Positions 8,410 through 16,756 of a stretch of 47,943 bases of DNA are shown here, one piece after another. Source of the DNA: an uncultured Microbacteriaceae bacterium (GTDB lineage: Bacteria > Actinomycetota > Actinomycetes > Actinomycetales > Microbacteriaceae); NCBI GenBank assembly GCA_937872445.1, contig CALMSL010000110.1, positions 1 to 47,943 of the forward strand, in the 5' to 3' direction. The position numbers and the translations under genes were made by a program. Under the pieces are notes generated by a model. That model did not search any database and was not told the DNA's origin. It saw only the letters and a program-made list of their open reading frames with translations. Position 1 is the first letter of the stretch. Each line of letters begins with the position of its first letter.

Positions 8410-9585
8410 ATGGAGCAGCGCGACGTCGTCATCCTCGCTGGAGCACGCACACCGCAAGGAAAATTGAACGGATCCCTCTCCGCACTGAGCGCGGTGGAAC
8501 TCGGTGCGACGGCGCTGCGCGCTGCGATCGCGCGCTCCGGTGTCGACGTTGCGGACATCGACGCGGTGCTCTTCGGCCAGGTGCTCCAGGCCGGTGCCGG
8601 TCAGGGGCCGGCCAGGCAGACCTCCATAGCCGCCGGGATCAGTTACGACGTGCCTGCCACGACCATCAACAAGCTGTGCCTCTCCGGGCTCACCGCGATC
8701 ATCGATGGCGCCCGGCTCATCCGCACGGGCGAAGCCGAGGTCGTCGCGGTCGGCGGCCAGGAGTCCATGAGCAACGCCCCGCACCTTCTCATGGGCTCGC
8801 GCAAGGGGTGGCCCTACGGGTCGGTGACCGCGCTCGATCACATGGCGCACGACGGACTCTCGGATGCGTTCGATCACGACTCCATGGGCCTGTCCACCGA
8901 GCGCCACAACGTGCCACTGGGGATTTCACGCGGGGATCAGGACCGCATCGCCGCGGCATCCCACCAGCGCGCGGGCGCTGCAGCCGAGCTCCTGGCCGAG
9001 GAAATCACCCCCGTGACGATCAGGGGACGGAAGGGCGACATCGTCGTGACCGTCGATGAGGGCGTCCGCCCGGAGAGCACCGAGGAATCCCTGGCCGGAC
9101 TCAAGCCCGCCTTCGACCCCGAGGGCACCATCACCGCGGGAAACTCGTCGCAGATCTCGGACGGCGCCGCCGCGCTCATCATCTGCAGCCGCGACTACGC
9201 CGAGGCCCACAATCTGGAGTGGCTCGCGCTGCTCGGGGCACCAGGGCAGGTTGCCGGCCCGGACAATTCCCTGCACGGCCAGCCGGCGCACGCGATCAGC
9301 GCGGCGCTTGAGCGCGGACAGTGGGAAGTGAGCGACCTCGACTTCATCGAAATCAACGAAGCCTTCGCCGCGGTGTCCCTGCACTCGACGCGCGCGCTCG
9401 GCGTGAGCCACGACATTGTGAACATCCACGGCGGCGCGATCTCGCTCGGTCACCCGATCGGCGCCTCCGGCGCCCGCCTCGCGCTCCACGCCGCCTACGA
9501 GCTGAAGCGCCGCGGATCCGGGCGCGCCGCGGTGTCCCTGTGCGGCGGCGGCGGGCAGGGCGAAGCGCTGCTGCTGAGCCGCTAG
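8410..9585 (+). CDS. acetyl-CoA acetyltransferase (thiolase)
   Basis: A 391-residue thiolase, interconverting acetoacetyl-CoA plus CoA with two acetyl-CoA or cleaving a longer 3-ketoacyl-CoA. The acylated Cys90 lies in NKLCLSG, His348 in SLGHPIGASGAR, and Cys378 in the closing CGGGGQG; the full catalytic set is present. The ATG at 8410 is chosen because GGAG (8400-8403) is 6 bases upstream and the length then equals that of classical thiolases; ATG 8398 and GTG 8362 are in frame but poorer. It is divergent from the liv operon and shares its control region, which suggests co-regulation. Confidence 0.93.
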   Translation: MEQRDVVILAGARTPQGKLNGSLSALSAVELGATALRAAIARSGVDVADIDAVLFGQVLQAGAGQGPARQTSIAAGISYDVPATTINKLCLSGLTAIIDGARLIRTGEAEVVAVGGQESMSNAPHLLMGSRKGWPYGSVTALDHMAHDGLSDAFDHDSMGLSTERHNVPLGISRGDQDRIAAASHQRAGAAAELLAEEITPVTIRGRKGDIVVTVDEGVRPESTEESLAGLKPAFDPEGTITAGNSSQISDGAAALIICSRDYAEAHNLEWLALLGAPGQVAGPDNSLHGQPAHAISAALERGQWEVSDLDFIEINEAFAAVSLHSTRALGVSHDIVNIHGGAISLGHPIGASGARLALHAAYELKRRGSGRAAVSLCGGGGQGEALLLSR

Positions 9586-9589
9586 GCCC

Positions 9590-9657
9590 CTGGGCTTGAC
9601 GTTGGGGTCGCGGGTGTGGCGGGCCTCCATGGGCGGCGACCCCAAGGTCAAGTCCAG
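9590..9657. terminator. large inverted repeat between convergent thiolase and rseP
   Basis: Two 22-base arms (9590-9611 and 9636-9657) pair with 20 of 22 matches around a 24-base loop; the core of each arm is CTTGAC...TTGGGGTCGC and its complement. It fills most of the 83-base space between two convergent genes, so a bidirectional terminator is the simplest reading. There is no T-tract on either side, which is usual in high-GC actinobacteria but leaves the function unproven. Confidence 0.55.
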
Positions 9658-9668
9658 GCGCGCCCGTG

Positions 9669-10997
9669 CTACAGAACGCTGATCGGCTTCACGATGTCCG
9701 CGTAAATGAGCAGGAGGCTCATCGCTCCGAGCAGCACGACGACGGCCATGGTCAGCGGAATCACCTTCGCGGTGTCCACCGGCCCAGGGTCGCGCCGCTT
9801 GAACAGTTTCGCGAAGAAGCGCCGAATGCCCTCCCACAGCGCCCCGGCGATGTGCCCGCCGTCGAGCGGCATGAGCGGAATGAGGTTGAACACGAGCAAA
9901 GCGACGTTCACCGAACCGACGAGCCCGATCAGGTATGCGGCACGATCCTGAAGCGGAATCGTGTTGATGCTCGTGACTTCGCCGGCGATCCGCCCGACAC
10001 CGACGACGCTGATCGGGCCGTTCGGGTCCCGCGCCTGGGAGCCGAACGCCGCATTCCACACATCGACCATGCGTTGCGGAAGGTGCAGGATGATGTTCCC
10101 GACCGCCGCGATGTTGTCGCCGACGGCGGGCAGAACGGCGGTCAACGGCTGCTGCACGTATTCGTATGCTGCAGTGATTCCGAGCATGCCCACCTCGTGC
10201 GTGAGCGGTTTGCCGTCGGCCCCGGTGGCAACCTTGCCGTCCTTGCCCGGCACATAGCGCTGCGTGAGGGCCGGGGTGGCGTGCAGCGTCACCGCTGTGC
10301 CGTTGCGGTCGACGACGACGGTCAGGGTTTGCGCCGGCGACGTCTGGATGATCGCGGTCGCAGCCGACCAATCCGTCACCGCGGTGCCATTGATGCTCAC
10401 GAGCCGATCGCCCGGCCGGATGCCCGCTGCGGCGCCGGGGGCAAGCGGATCGCTCGGGGCACACGCTGTCTGGGTGCTCGTCGCCGGCAGCAGGCACTGG
10501 CTCACGCTGCCGATCGTCGTGCTCACCTGCTGCACGCCGAATCCGCTGAGCACCACCGCGAACAGGACGATCGCGATCACGAGGTTCATGAACGGGCCGC
10601 CGCACATGATGATGATGCGTTTCCACACGGCAAGCCCGTAGAACGTGCGGTGCTCCTCGCCGTCCCGCACGGTGTCGGCGCTCGAGGTGCGCGCATCCTG
10701 CACCATCGCCTGGAAGAATCCGGTGCTCGCCGTGCGCCCGCGCTCCCCTTCCTTCGCCGGGGGGAACATCCCGGCCATGGAAATGTATCCGCCGAGCGGA
10801 ATCGCCTTCACGCCGTACTCGGTTTCGCCGCGCGTGCGCGACCACAGCGTCGGCCCGAACCCGATCATGTACTGGCCGACGCGCACCCCGAACAGTTTCG
10901 CGGGGACGAGGTGGCCGAGCTCGTGCAGCGCGATCGATATCGCGAGCCCCACCGTGACGATGACGATGCCCAGAATGTAGAGGAGCACGGTTTCCAT
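9669..10997 (-). CDS. rseP: site-2 protease, M50 family (RseP/Rip-like)
   Basis: A 442-residue intramembrane zinc protease. The zinc motif HELGH is at residues 25-29 in the first membrane helix, a PDZ domain spans about 185-235, and the third metal ligand is Asp379 in NLIPLMPLDGGH. Further membrane segments lie around 130-152, 355-375 and 412-435. Such enzymes cleave membrane anti-sigma factors and other single-pass proteins after a first cut outside. The PDZ region carries inserts relative to E. coli RseP, as in actinobacterial homologues. No strong Shine-Dalgarno precedes the ATG; a TACTCT hexamer ends 6 bases before it, compatible with a leaderless or nearly leaderless message. The usual neighbours dxr and ispG are absent here. 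Confidence 0.92.
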   Translation of the reverse strand: METVLLYILGIVIVTVGLAISIALHELGHLVPAKLFGVRVGQYMIGFGPTLWSRTRGETEYGVKAIPLGGYISMAGMFPPAKEGERGRTASTGFFQAMVQDARTSSADTVRDGEEHRTFYGLAVWKRIIIMCGGPFMNLVIAIVLFAVVLSGFGVQQVSTTIGSVSQCLLPATSTQTACAPSDPLAPGAAAGIRPGDRLVSINGTAVTDWSAATAIIQTSPAQTLTVVVDRNGTAVTLHATPALTQRYVPGKDGKVATGADGKPLTHEVGMLGITAAYEYVQQPLTAVLPAVGDNIAAVGNIILHLPQRMVDVWNAAFGSQARDPNGPISVVGVGRIAGEVTSINTIPLQDRAAYLIGLVGSVNVALLVFNLIPLMPLDGGHIAGALWEGIRRFFAKLFKRRDPGPVDTAKVIPLTMAVVVLLGAMSLLLIYADIVKPISVL

Positions 10998-11077
10998 GGT
11001 GTGAGAGTACCCGCCGTTAGCTGGAAATGAGCTTGCTGGCGAACCTGCGCATGCTTAGGCTTCCCTGAACCCGCGTT

Positions 11078-12082
11078 CTACTTGGCCGCTGCGTCGTGGA
11101 TCGTGATGAGGAACACGAGAGTCTGACCTTTCAGGTCGGCATCGCTGATCGTGCCTTCCCCGTACGCGTATTTCGGCGGGATCGAGACGATCACCGTCGA
11201 CCCGACCTTCTGACCGACGATCGCGGCGGCGAACCCCTGGATGACGCCGTTCACCGGGAACGTCTTGGGCGACCCCGTGCCGAAGCTCTGATCGAAGATC
11301 TTCTTCGTGTCCCACGAAATCCCCTGATAGTCGATCGTCACCTGCACGTTCGACATCGCGGCGACATCGGCGCCGGTTCCCTCGGTGAGAACCTTCAGTT
11401 CCAGCTGGGCCGGCGGCGGGGTCGACGGAAGCGTCACGACCGGCACACTCCCCGACAGATCGACCGTGGGGACGTTGTCGACCCAGGCTGCCGGCGTGGG
11501 CAGAGACAGCGGAGTTGGTGTCGGCGCCGCAGTCGGCGTCGGGGTTGCGGTCGGAGCGGGCCCGACCTTACTGACGTCGAAGATGAAGACGACGGTGTCC
11601 GACTTCCCAATGCCCTGTTTGGACATGTCCACGCCGAGCGCTCCGAACAGTTCGTTCGACGGCACGGCAGACACCACCCGGTCACCGGCCTTCGAGCACA
11701 GCAGCGACTTGTAGAGGCCCGGAAGAGCATCCTTCTGCGCTTTGTCGATCACGAAGTTCCCCTCGCCCCAGATTGCGCCGGGAGTGAGTTCGACGGGCTG
11801 GCCGGTCGACGCGTTGTACACGGCGTAGTGGGTCTGAACGAGCTCGCCCTCCACGGCGGATTTTCCGGATCCGTTCACGACAACGCTGCGCTCCGTTTTC
11901 GTGACGTCGAACGCGGGCGGCATCGTCACGGTCGGCTGGACGCCGAACGGCCCCGTCACCTTGACCTGGGACGAATGCGGGCCGGGCTGCGCTTCGCATC
12001 CGGCATCCGCGGGCGAACTGCACGAGACGAGCGGGAGGGCGACCAGGCTCGCGAGTGCGAGCGCGGTGAGAAATTTAGGCAC
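11078..12082 (-). CDS. FKBP-type peptidyl-prolyl isomerase lipoprotein, two domains
   Basis: A 334-residue exported folding factor. The GTG at 12082 begins a lipoprotein signal with lipobox LVSC; the open frame extends 20 codons further but those residues are polar and would spoil the signal. Two FKBP-like domains follow, roughly residues 60-175 and 225-334, separated by a Thr/Pro/Ala-rich linker. The second keeps the classical features (YQGISWDTKKIFDQSF, VIQGFAAAIVGQKVGS, IPPKYAYGE). The first is more degenerate and may be structural. It probably assists folding of secreted proteins at the outer face of the membrane. Confidence 0.88.
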   Translation of the reverse strand: MPKFLTALALASLVALPLVSCSSPADAGCEAQPGPHSSQVKVTGPFGVQPTVTMPPAFDVTKTERSVVVNGSGKSAVEGELVQTHYAVYNASTGQPVELTPGAIWGEGNFVIDKAQKDALPGLYKSLLCSKAGDRVVSAVPSNELFGALGVDMSKQGIGKSDTVVFIFDVSKVGPAPTATPTPTAAPTPTPLSLPTPAAWVDNVPTVDLSGSVPVVTLPSTPPPAQLELKVLTEGTGADVAAMSNVQVTIDYQGISWDTKKIFDQSFGTGSPKTFPVNGVIQGFAAAIVGQKVGSTVIVSIPPKYAYGEGTISDADLKGQTLVFLITIHDAAAK

Positions 12083-12120
12083 AGGGCTGCTTTCGTCGTC
12101 AAAAATGATGGCGTGGCAAT

Positions 12121-12153
12121 CCTGTCGGCACAAACTAGGCAAACGCTGACAGG
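12121..12153 (-). terminator. hairpin after the OsmC gene
   Basis: CCTGTCGGC (12121-12129) faces GCTGACAGG (12145-12153) with 8 of 9 pairs and a 15-base loop, 15 bases past the osmC stop. No T-tract follows directly on the minus strand, so it may be only a weak terminator or an mRNA-end hairpin ahead of the FKBP gene. Confidence 0.3.
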
Positions 12154-12167
12154 AGTCCGCCAGCCAC

Positions 12168-12638
12168 TCAGCCTACGACCACCCGCGGCTCATGCAGCAC
12201 AGGAAAGTTCACCGAGTTCGCGATGAAACACATCCGGTGTGCCAGCTTGTGGCCGTGAACGGCGGCATCCACCATGTCGGAGGAGGCCACCGTGACGTGC
12301 GGTCGCAGCGTCACCGACGTGAAGTGGCCGCCGCCGTCCGGCGTCTGCTCCATCGCGCCGACCGCCTCATCCGTGTAAGCGGTGACGACGAACCCGCGAA
12401 GAACAGCCACGTGCAGGTAGCTGAGCAGGTGGCACTGGCTGAGGGCGGCGAGCAGCATTTCTTCCGGATTCCAGCGGTCGGCGTTCCCGTGGAAGGTGGG
12501 GTCGGCCGACCCGTCAATGGGATGCTTGCCGTCTGCGGTCACAAGCACCTCCCGGCCGTAGTCGCGGTAGCCGCTCGTGCCGGTTCCGCGGTTGCCGCGC
12601 CACTGAATCGTCGTCGAATAGTGATGTTCGGTTCGCAT
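12168..12638 (-). CDS. OsmC/Ohr-family peroxide-handling protein
   Basis: A 156-residue OsmC-fold protein. The two redox cysteines are visible: Cys69 in AALSQCHLLSYLHVA and Cys137 in HRMCFIANSVNFPV, spaced as in the family, where they form the peroxidatic pair that reduces organic hydroperoxides. Glu59/60 in WNPEE matches the conserved region before the first cysteine. ATG 12638 is preferred over an upstream in-frame start because family proteins begin shortly before the HHYSTTIQW strand. It is divergent from gabT with 38 bases between the two starts. Confidence 0.88.
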   Translation of the reverse strand: MRTEHHYSTTIQWRGNRGTGTSGYRDYGREVLVTADGKHPIDGSADPTFHGNADRWNPEEMLLAALSQCHLLSYLHVAVLRGFVVTAYTDEAVGAMEQTPDGGGHFTSVTLRPHVTVASSDMVDAAVHGHKLAHRMCFIANSVNFPVLHEPRVVVG

Positions 12639-12661
12639 GCTCTGCACGCTATCACCGCGCA

Positions 12662-12667
12662 TAGAAT
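12662..12667 (+). promoter_or_regulatory. possible -10 element for gabT
   Basis: TAGAAT ends 9 bases before the gabT ATG. If used, transcription would begin within two or three bases of the start codon, giving a leaderless message; no good -35 is visible 17 bases upstream. The short overlap with the osmC control region makes this tentative. Confidence 0.3.
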
Positions 12668-12676
12668 GGGATCACT

Positions 12677-14056
12677 ATGACTGATACGCTCGCTCCCACT
12701 GTTTCCTCGCCATCGAGCTCAGGGCACTCCAGCGCCCCCAGCGAACGCCGAGTGGTCACCGCCATCCCCGGCCCCAAATCCCTTGCCCTGCACGAGCGGC
12801 GCACCGCGGTTGTCGCGAGCGGCGCGGCATCCGGCTTCCCCGTGTACATCGACCACGCGCACGGCGCGATCATCGTCGACGTGGACGGCAACCAGTTCAT
12901 CGACCTGGGATCTGGCATCGGGGTGACGACGATCGGGCACACGGATGACGCGGTCGTCGCCGCAGCCCGCCAGCAGGTCGGGGAACTGACCCACGGCCTG
13001 TTCACGATCACGCCGTACGAGGGCTACGTGCGCGTTGCCGAGCTGCTCGCACAGCACACGCCGGGTGACTTCCCGAAAAAGTCCCTCCTCGTGAACGCGG
13101 GAGCTGAGGCGGTGGAGAACGGCGTGAAGATCGCGCGCAAGTACACCGGGCGCAAGGCGGTCGCCGTGCTCGACCACGCGTTCCACGGCCGCACGAACCT
13201 CACGATGGCCATGAACTACAAGTCGATGCCGTACAAGCTCGGCTTCGGGCCGTTCGCCGGCGACATCCACCACGCGCCGAACTCCTACCCGTACCACGAC
13301 GGCCTCACCGGGCCGGAGGCCGCAGCGCGCACGATCGCGTTCCTCGACAAGACCGTAGGCGCATCGGACCTCGCGTGCCTCGTCGTGGAGCCCATCCAGG
13401 GCGAGGGCGGATTCATGGTGCCCGCGGAGGGCTACCTCCCCGCCCTGCAGAAGTGGTGCACCGAGAACGGCATCGTGTTCATCGCGGATGAGATTCAGGC
13501 GGGCATGGCGCGCACCGGAAAGTACTTCTCGAGCGAGCACTTCGGCCTCGTGCCGGATCTCGTGCTCTCGGCGAAGGGCATTGCCGGCGGCCTCCCGCTT
13601 GCCGCCGTCACCGGCCGCGCCGAGATCATGGATGCCTCGCACCCCGGTGGCCTCGGCGGCACGTTCGGCGGAAACCCGGTCTCCGCTGCCGCCGCGATCG
13701 CGGTGTTCGACTCCATCGAGTCGAAGGGGCTTCTCGCCGAAGCCGCGCGCATCGAGAACACGCTCAAGCCGGAGCTGCTCCGACTGCAGAAGACGTTCGA
13801 TGTCATCGGGGATGTCCGCGGGATCGGCGCGATGATCGCGATCGAGTTCGTGCAGCCGGGAACCGGCGCGACGACGAAGGAACCCAACGCCGCCGCGGTG
13901 GCTTCCCTTTCGCGGTACGCGTTCGAGCACGGGGTGATTTTGCTCACCGCCGGCACGTACGGCAACGTCATCCGGTTCCTGCCGAGCCTCGCCATCAGCG
14001 ACGAGCAGATTCTGGATGCCCTGAGCGTGATCGAGGACGCGCTCGCCGCCCTGTGA
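12677..14056 (+). CDS. gabT: 4-aminobutyrate aminotransferase
   Basis: A 459-residue class-III PLP aminotransferase that moves the amino group of GABA to 2-oxoglutarate, giving succinate semialdehyde and glutamate. The PLP lysine is Lys300 in LSAKGIAGGLP and the pyridine-binding Asp271 is in FIADEIQAGMARTG. VEPIQGEGG and the NAGAEAVENGVKIAR segment are typical of GabT. About 25 Ser/Thr-rich residues precede the usual N-terminus. It overlaps the asparaginase start by GTGA. GABA arises from putrescine breakdown, which links this gene to the pot and lrp loci further on; no succinate-semialdehyde dehydrogenase is in the window. Confidence 0.93.
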   Translation: MTDTLAPTVSSPSSSGHSSAPSERRVVTAIPGPKSLALHERRTAVVASGAASGFPVYIDHAHGAIIVDVDGNQFIDLGSGIGVTTIGHTDDAVVAAARQQVGELTHGLFTITPYEGYVRVAELLAQHTPGDFPKKSLLVNAGAEAVENGVKIARKYTGRKAVAVLDHAFHGRTNLTMAMNYKSMPYKLGFGPFAGDIHHAPNSYPYHDGLTGPEAAARTIAFLDKTVGASDLACLVVEPIQGEGGFMVPAEGYLPALQKWCTENGIVFIADEIQAGMARTGKYFSSEHFGLVPDLVLSAKGIAGGLPLAAVTGRAEIMDASHPGGLGGTFGGNPVSAAAAIAVFDSIESKGLLAEAARIENTLKPELLRLQKTFDVIGDVRGIGAMIAIEFVQPGTGATTKEPNAAAVASLSRYAFEHGVILLTAGTYGNVIRFLPSLAISDEQILDALSVIEDALAAL

Positions 14057-15060
14057 CCGAAACCGCTGGCGCTTCCGGGCGCCAGCATGCCCTCGGCGTT
14101 GATGGCGTCGTGGAGTTGGCGACGCTCGAACGAAACGGTTTGGCGGAATCGCGCCATCTCGGCGCTGCCGTGACCGTGTCTCCGAACGGTGACGTGATCG
14201 AGTCGCACGGCGACGTGGAGGCCCTCGTCTACCCGCGCTCGTCGCTCAAACCGATGCAGGCGCTCGCGGTCATGAGGTCCGGTGTCACGCTCGATGGGGC
14301 GCAACTCGTCCTCGCCTCGGCGAGCCATTCGGGAACGCCAGCGCACCTCGCGGTCGTTTCGCAGCTGCTGGAGCGGGCGGGACTCACCGAGGATGCGCTC
14401 CAGTGCCCGCTCGACTGGCCCGGCGACGCGCAGTCGGCGGCGGTCACGCGCACGAGCGGCGAGAAGCACAGGGTCATGATGAACTGCTCGGGCAAGCACG
14501 CCGCATTCCTGCTCGCGTGCGTCGAAAACGGCTGGCCGATCGAGAGCTACCTGGACCCGGCGCATCCGCTCCAGGTGCGAATCCGCGAAACGATCGAAGA
14601 ATTTACGGGCGAGCCGGTGGGGCACGTGGGCGTCGACGGATGCGGCGCGCCGCTGTTCGCGGTGAGCCTGCGCGCGCTGGCCAGAGTGTTTTCGCTCGTC
14701 GCCCGCGGCAGGAACCCGAACGGCGACGACGCGGATGTCGCGCGGCTGGCCGCGGCGATCCAGGAGTATCCCTGGGCGATTGACGGCCCGGGCAGGGCGA
14801 ATACGGTCGTCATCGAGGAACTCGGCCTGCTCTGCAAGGGCGGTGCGGAGGGCGTCATCGCGATGGGCGCGGCGGACGGTACGGCGGTCGCCATGAAATC
14901 GCTGGACGGCAGCCACCGCATCACGAGCCTCGTGGCCCTTGATCTCCTCGCCCGCGCCGGGGCCATCGCTCCCGGCGACGCGGCGCGGGTCGCAGCGCTC
15001 GTGACCGAGCAGGTGCTCGGCGGCGGCGTGCCGGTCGGCCACATCCGCGTCGCATTCTGA
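14053..15060 (+). CDS. L-asparaginase II family protein
   Basis: A 335-residue protein of the Rhizobium-type asparaginase II family, which is unrelated in fold to the E. coli type I/II enzymes. Characteristic segments are YPRSSLKPMQALAV, the MNCSGKHAAFLLAC motif, and VGVDGCGAPLFAVSL. It is expected to hydrolyse asparagine to aspartate and ammonia in the cytoplasm. The GTG start overlaps the gabT stop, so the two are co-translated, which suggests a shared role in nitrogen recovery. It converges on the alpha-glucosidase gene with only 11 bases between stop codons and no visible terminator. Confidence 0.88.
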   Translation: MTETAGASGRQHALGVDGVVELATLERNGLAESRHLGAAVTVSPNGDVIESHGDVEALVYPRSSLKPMQALAVMRSGVTLDGAQLVLASASHSGTPAHLAVVSQLLERAGLTEDALQCPLDWPGDAQSAAVTRTSGEKHRVMMNCSGKHAAFLLACVENGWPIESYLDPAHPLQVRIRETIEEFTGEPVGHVGVDGCGAPLFAVSLRALARVFSLVARGRNPNGDDADVARLAAAIQEYPWAIDGPGRANTVVIEELGLLCKGGAEGVIAMGAADGTAVAMKSLDGSHRITSLVALDLLARAGAIAPGDAARVAALVTEQVLGGGVPVGHIRVAF

Positions 15061-15071
15061 ACGACGGGCAG

Positions 15072-16712
15072 CTACCCCTCCGAGGTCTCCAGCCACACCG
15101 TTGTGTCGCCGGGCAGATTCGCGGAAACCGGTTCCGACGACAGTGCAATCACGCCGGGCGGAATCGTCACAATCTGCGTGCCCACGTTCGCGATCACGAT
15201 CACATTCCCGTTTCGGAATGCGATGACGTCCTCGGGGTAGCCGCGCAGCCACTCCACGTCGCCGAGGCCGAGCCCGTGCTTCGCGCGCAACGCGAGCGCT
15301 TCCTTGTACAGTTCCAGGGTGGAATCGGGCTGACCCTCCTGGGCGTCGCGTGCGTACCCGGCCCACTCCGGGGGCTGCGGGAGCCAGCTTTTCCCGGTCG
15401 AACTGAACCCGAATGCGGGAGCGAGCGCCTCCCACGGGATCGGGACCCGGCAGCCGTCACGACCGTAGCGTTCGTGGTGTGTCCGGAACCAGGTGGGGTC
15501 CTGGCGCGCGGAATCCGGAAGTTCGACATCCTCGGGAAGGCCAAGTTCCTCGCCCTGGTAGAGGTAGGCGCTGCCCGGCAGGGCGAGCATGAGAAGCGTC
15601 GCGGCGCGGGCGCGCCGCAAACCGGTCACCCGGTTCGGCTTGTCCGGCGACTTCGGCCCGATCCCCTCGCCCTGGACATGGTCCGTCGTGATGGCGAGCC
15701 TCGTCGCGTGTCGCACGACGTCGTGATTCGACAGCACCCAGGTGCTGGGTGCGCCCACCTTCCCGAAGGCGACGAGGGAATCCCGGATGACCCGGCGGAT
15801 CGCGGTCGCATCCCACGGCGTCTCGAGGAATTCGAAGTTGAATGCCTGATCCATTTCGTCCGGCCGCACCCACTGGGCGAGCTTCGAGGGCGGATTCACC
15901 CACGCTTCGGCCACGAGCACCTGCTCCCCCGGATACTCGTCGAGGAGTTTTCTCCAGTCCCGGTAGATCTCGTGCACACCCGGTTGCGCCCAGTACGGCG
16001 GAGTCGAAGCGTGGCCGCCCATGCTCGCACCGCCCTTCGGCGCGACGTAGTCGGGCAGGCCCTTCTTCTTGATCAGCCCGTGCGCGACATCCACCCGGAA
16101 GCCGTCGACACCGCGGTCCAGCCAGAACCGCAGGATGTCGTGGAACTGCTCCCGCACCCAGCGATTCTCCCAGTCCAGGTCCGGCTGCGACGTGTCGAAC
16201 AGGTGGAGGTACCACTGCCCCGGCGTGCCGTCCGGCCGCGGGACTCTCGTCCAGGCCGGACCGCCGAACACCGATTCCCAGTTGTTCGGCGGCGTATCGC
16301 CGTTCGGTCCCTTACCGTCCCGGAACAGGTACCTGGCCCGCTCGGGGCTGCCCTCCCCCGCCGCAAGAGCCTGCTGAAACCAGACGTGCTGGTCTGACGT
16401 GTGATTCGGGACCAGGTCGACGATGAGCCGCAGGTTCAGCCTGTGTGCCTCGGCGACAAGCGCGTCGAAATCCGCGAGCGTGCCGAATCGGGGATCCACA
16501 TCGCGGTAGTCGGCCACGTCGTACCCGGCGTCCTTCTGCGGCGACGTGTAGAACGGCGAAAGCCACAGCGCGTCGACCCCAAGGTCCCGGATGGCTCGAA
16601 CGCGCTGCGTGATCCCCGGCAGGTCGCCGAGACCATCGCCGTCGGAATCGGAAAAGGACCGCGGATACACCTGATAGATGACCGCAGAGCGCCACCATTC
16701 TGAACGAAGCAT
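15072..16712 (-). CDS. GH13 alpha-glucosidase (oligo-1,6-glucosidase type)
   Basis: A 546-residue cytoplasmic glycoside hydrolase. The GH13 regions are in order: DLVPNHTS (99-106), GFRVDVAHG with nucleophile Asp208, VLVAEAW with acid/base Glu269, and LSNHDVVRH with Asp331. The opening WWRSAVIYQVYPRSF and the DGDGLGDL segment place it with oligo-1,6-glucosidases and trehalulose-type enzymes acting on short alpha-glucosides. ATG 16712 is used because family proteins start just before this WW motif. It follows the second potD by 44 bases on the same strand, an odd neighbour for a polyamine operon; it may be read from the same transcript or from its own promoter in the gap. Confidence 0.9.
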   Translation of the reverse strand: MLRSEWWRSAVIYQVYPRSFSDSDGDGLGDLPGITQRVRAIRDLGVDALWLSPFYTSPQKDAGYDVADYRDVDPRFGTLADFDALVAEAHRLNLRLIVDLVPNHTSDQHVWFQQALAAGEGSPERARYLFRDGKGPNGDTPPNNWESVFGGPAWTRVPRPDGTPGQWYLHLFDTSQPDLDWENRWVREQFHDILRFWLDRGVDGFRVDVAHGLIKKKGLPDYVAPKGGASMGGHASTPPYWAQPGVHEIYRDWRKLLDEYPGEQVLVAEAWVNPPSKLAQWVRPDEMDQAFNFEFLETPWDATAIRRVIRDSLVAFGKVGAPSTWVLSNHDVVRHATRLAITTDHVQGEGIGPKSPDKPNRVTGLRRARAATLLMLALPGSAYLYQGEELGLPEDVELPDSARQDPTWFRTHHERYGRDGCRVPIPWEALAPAFGFSSTGKSWLPQPPEWAGYARDAQEGQPDSTLELYKEALALRAKHGLGLGDVEWLRGYPEDVIAFRNGNVIVIANVGTQIVTIPPGVIALSSEPVSANLPGDTTVWLETSEG

Positions 16713-16756
16713 GGGCTTAACCCTACCGACGCCGGCGAGCGCGAGATTCACTCCGG

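Noticed and set aside
6359-8467. 702-codon plus-strand open frame across livG and livK
   Set aside because: Composition is typical of an antisense frame (Arg/Asp/His-rich) and both genes beneath it are unambiguous.
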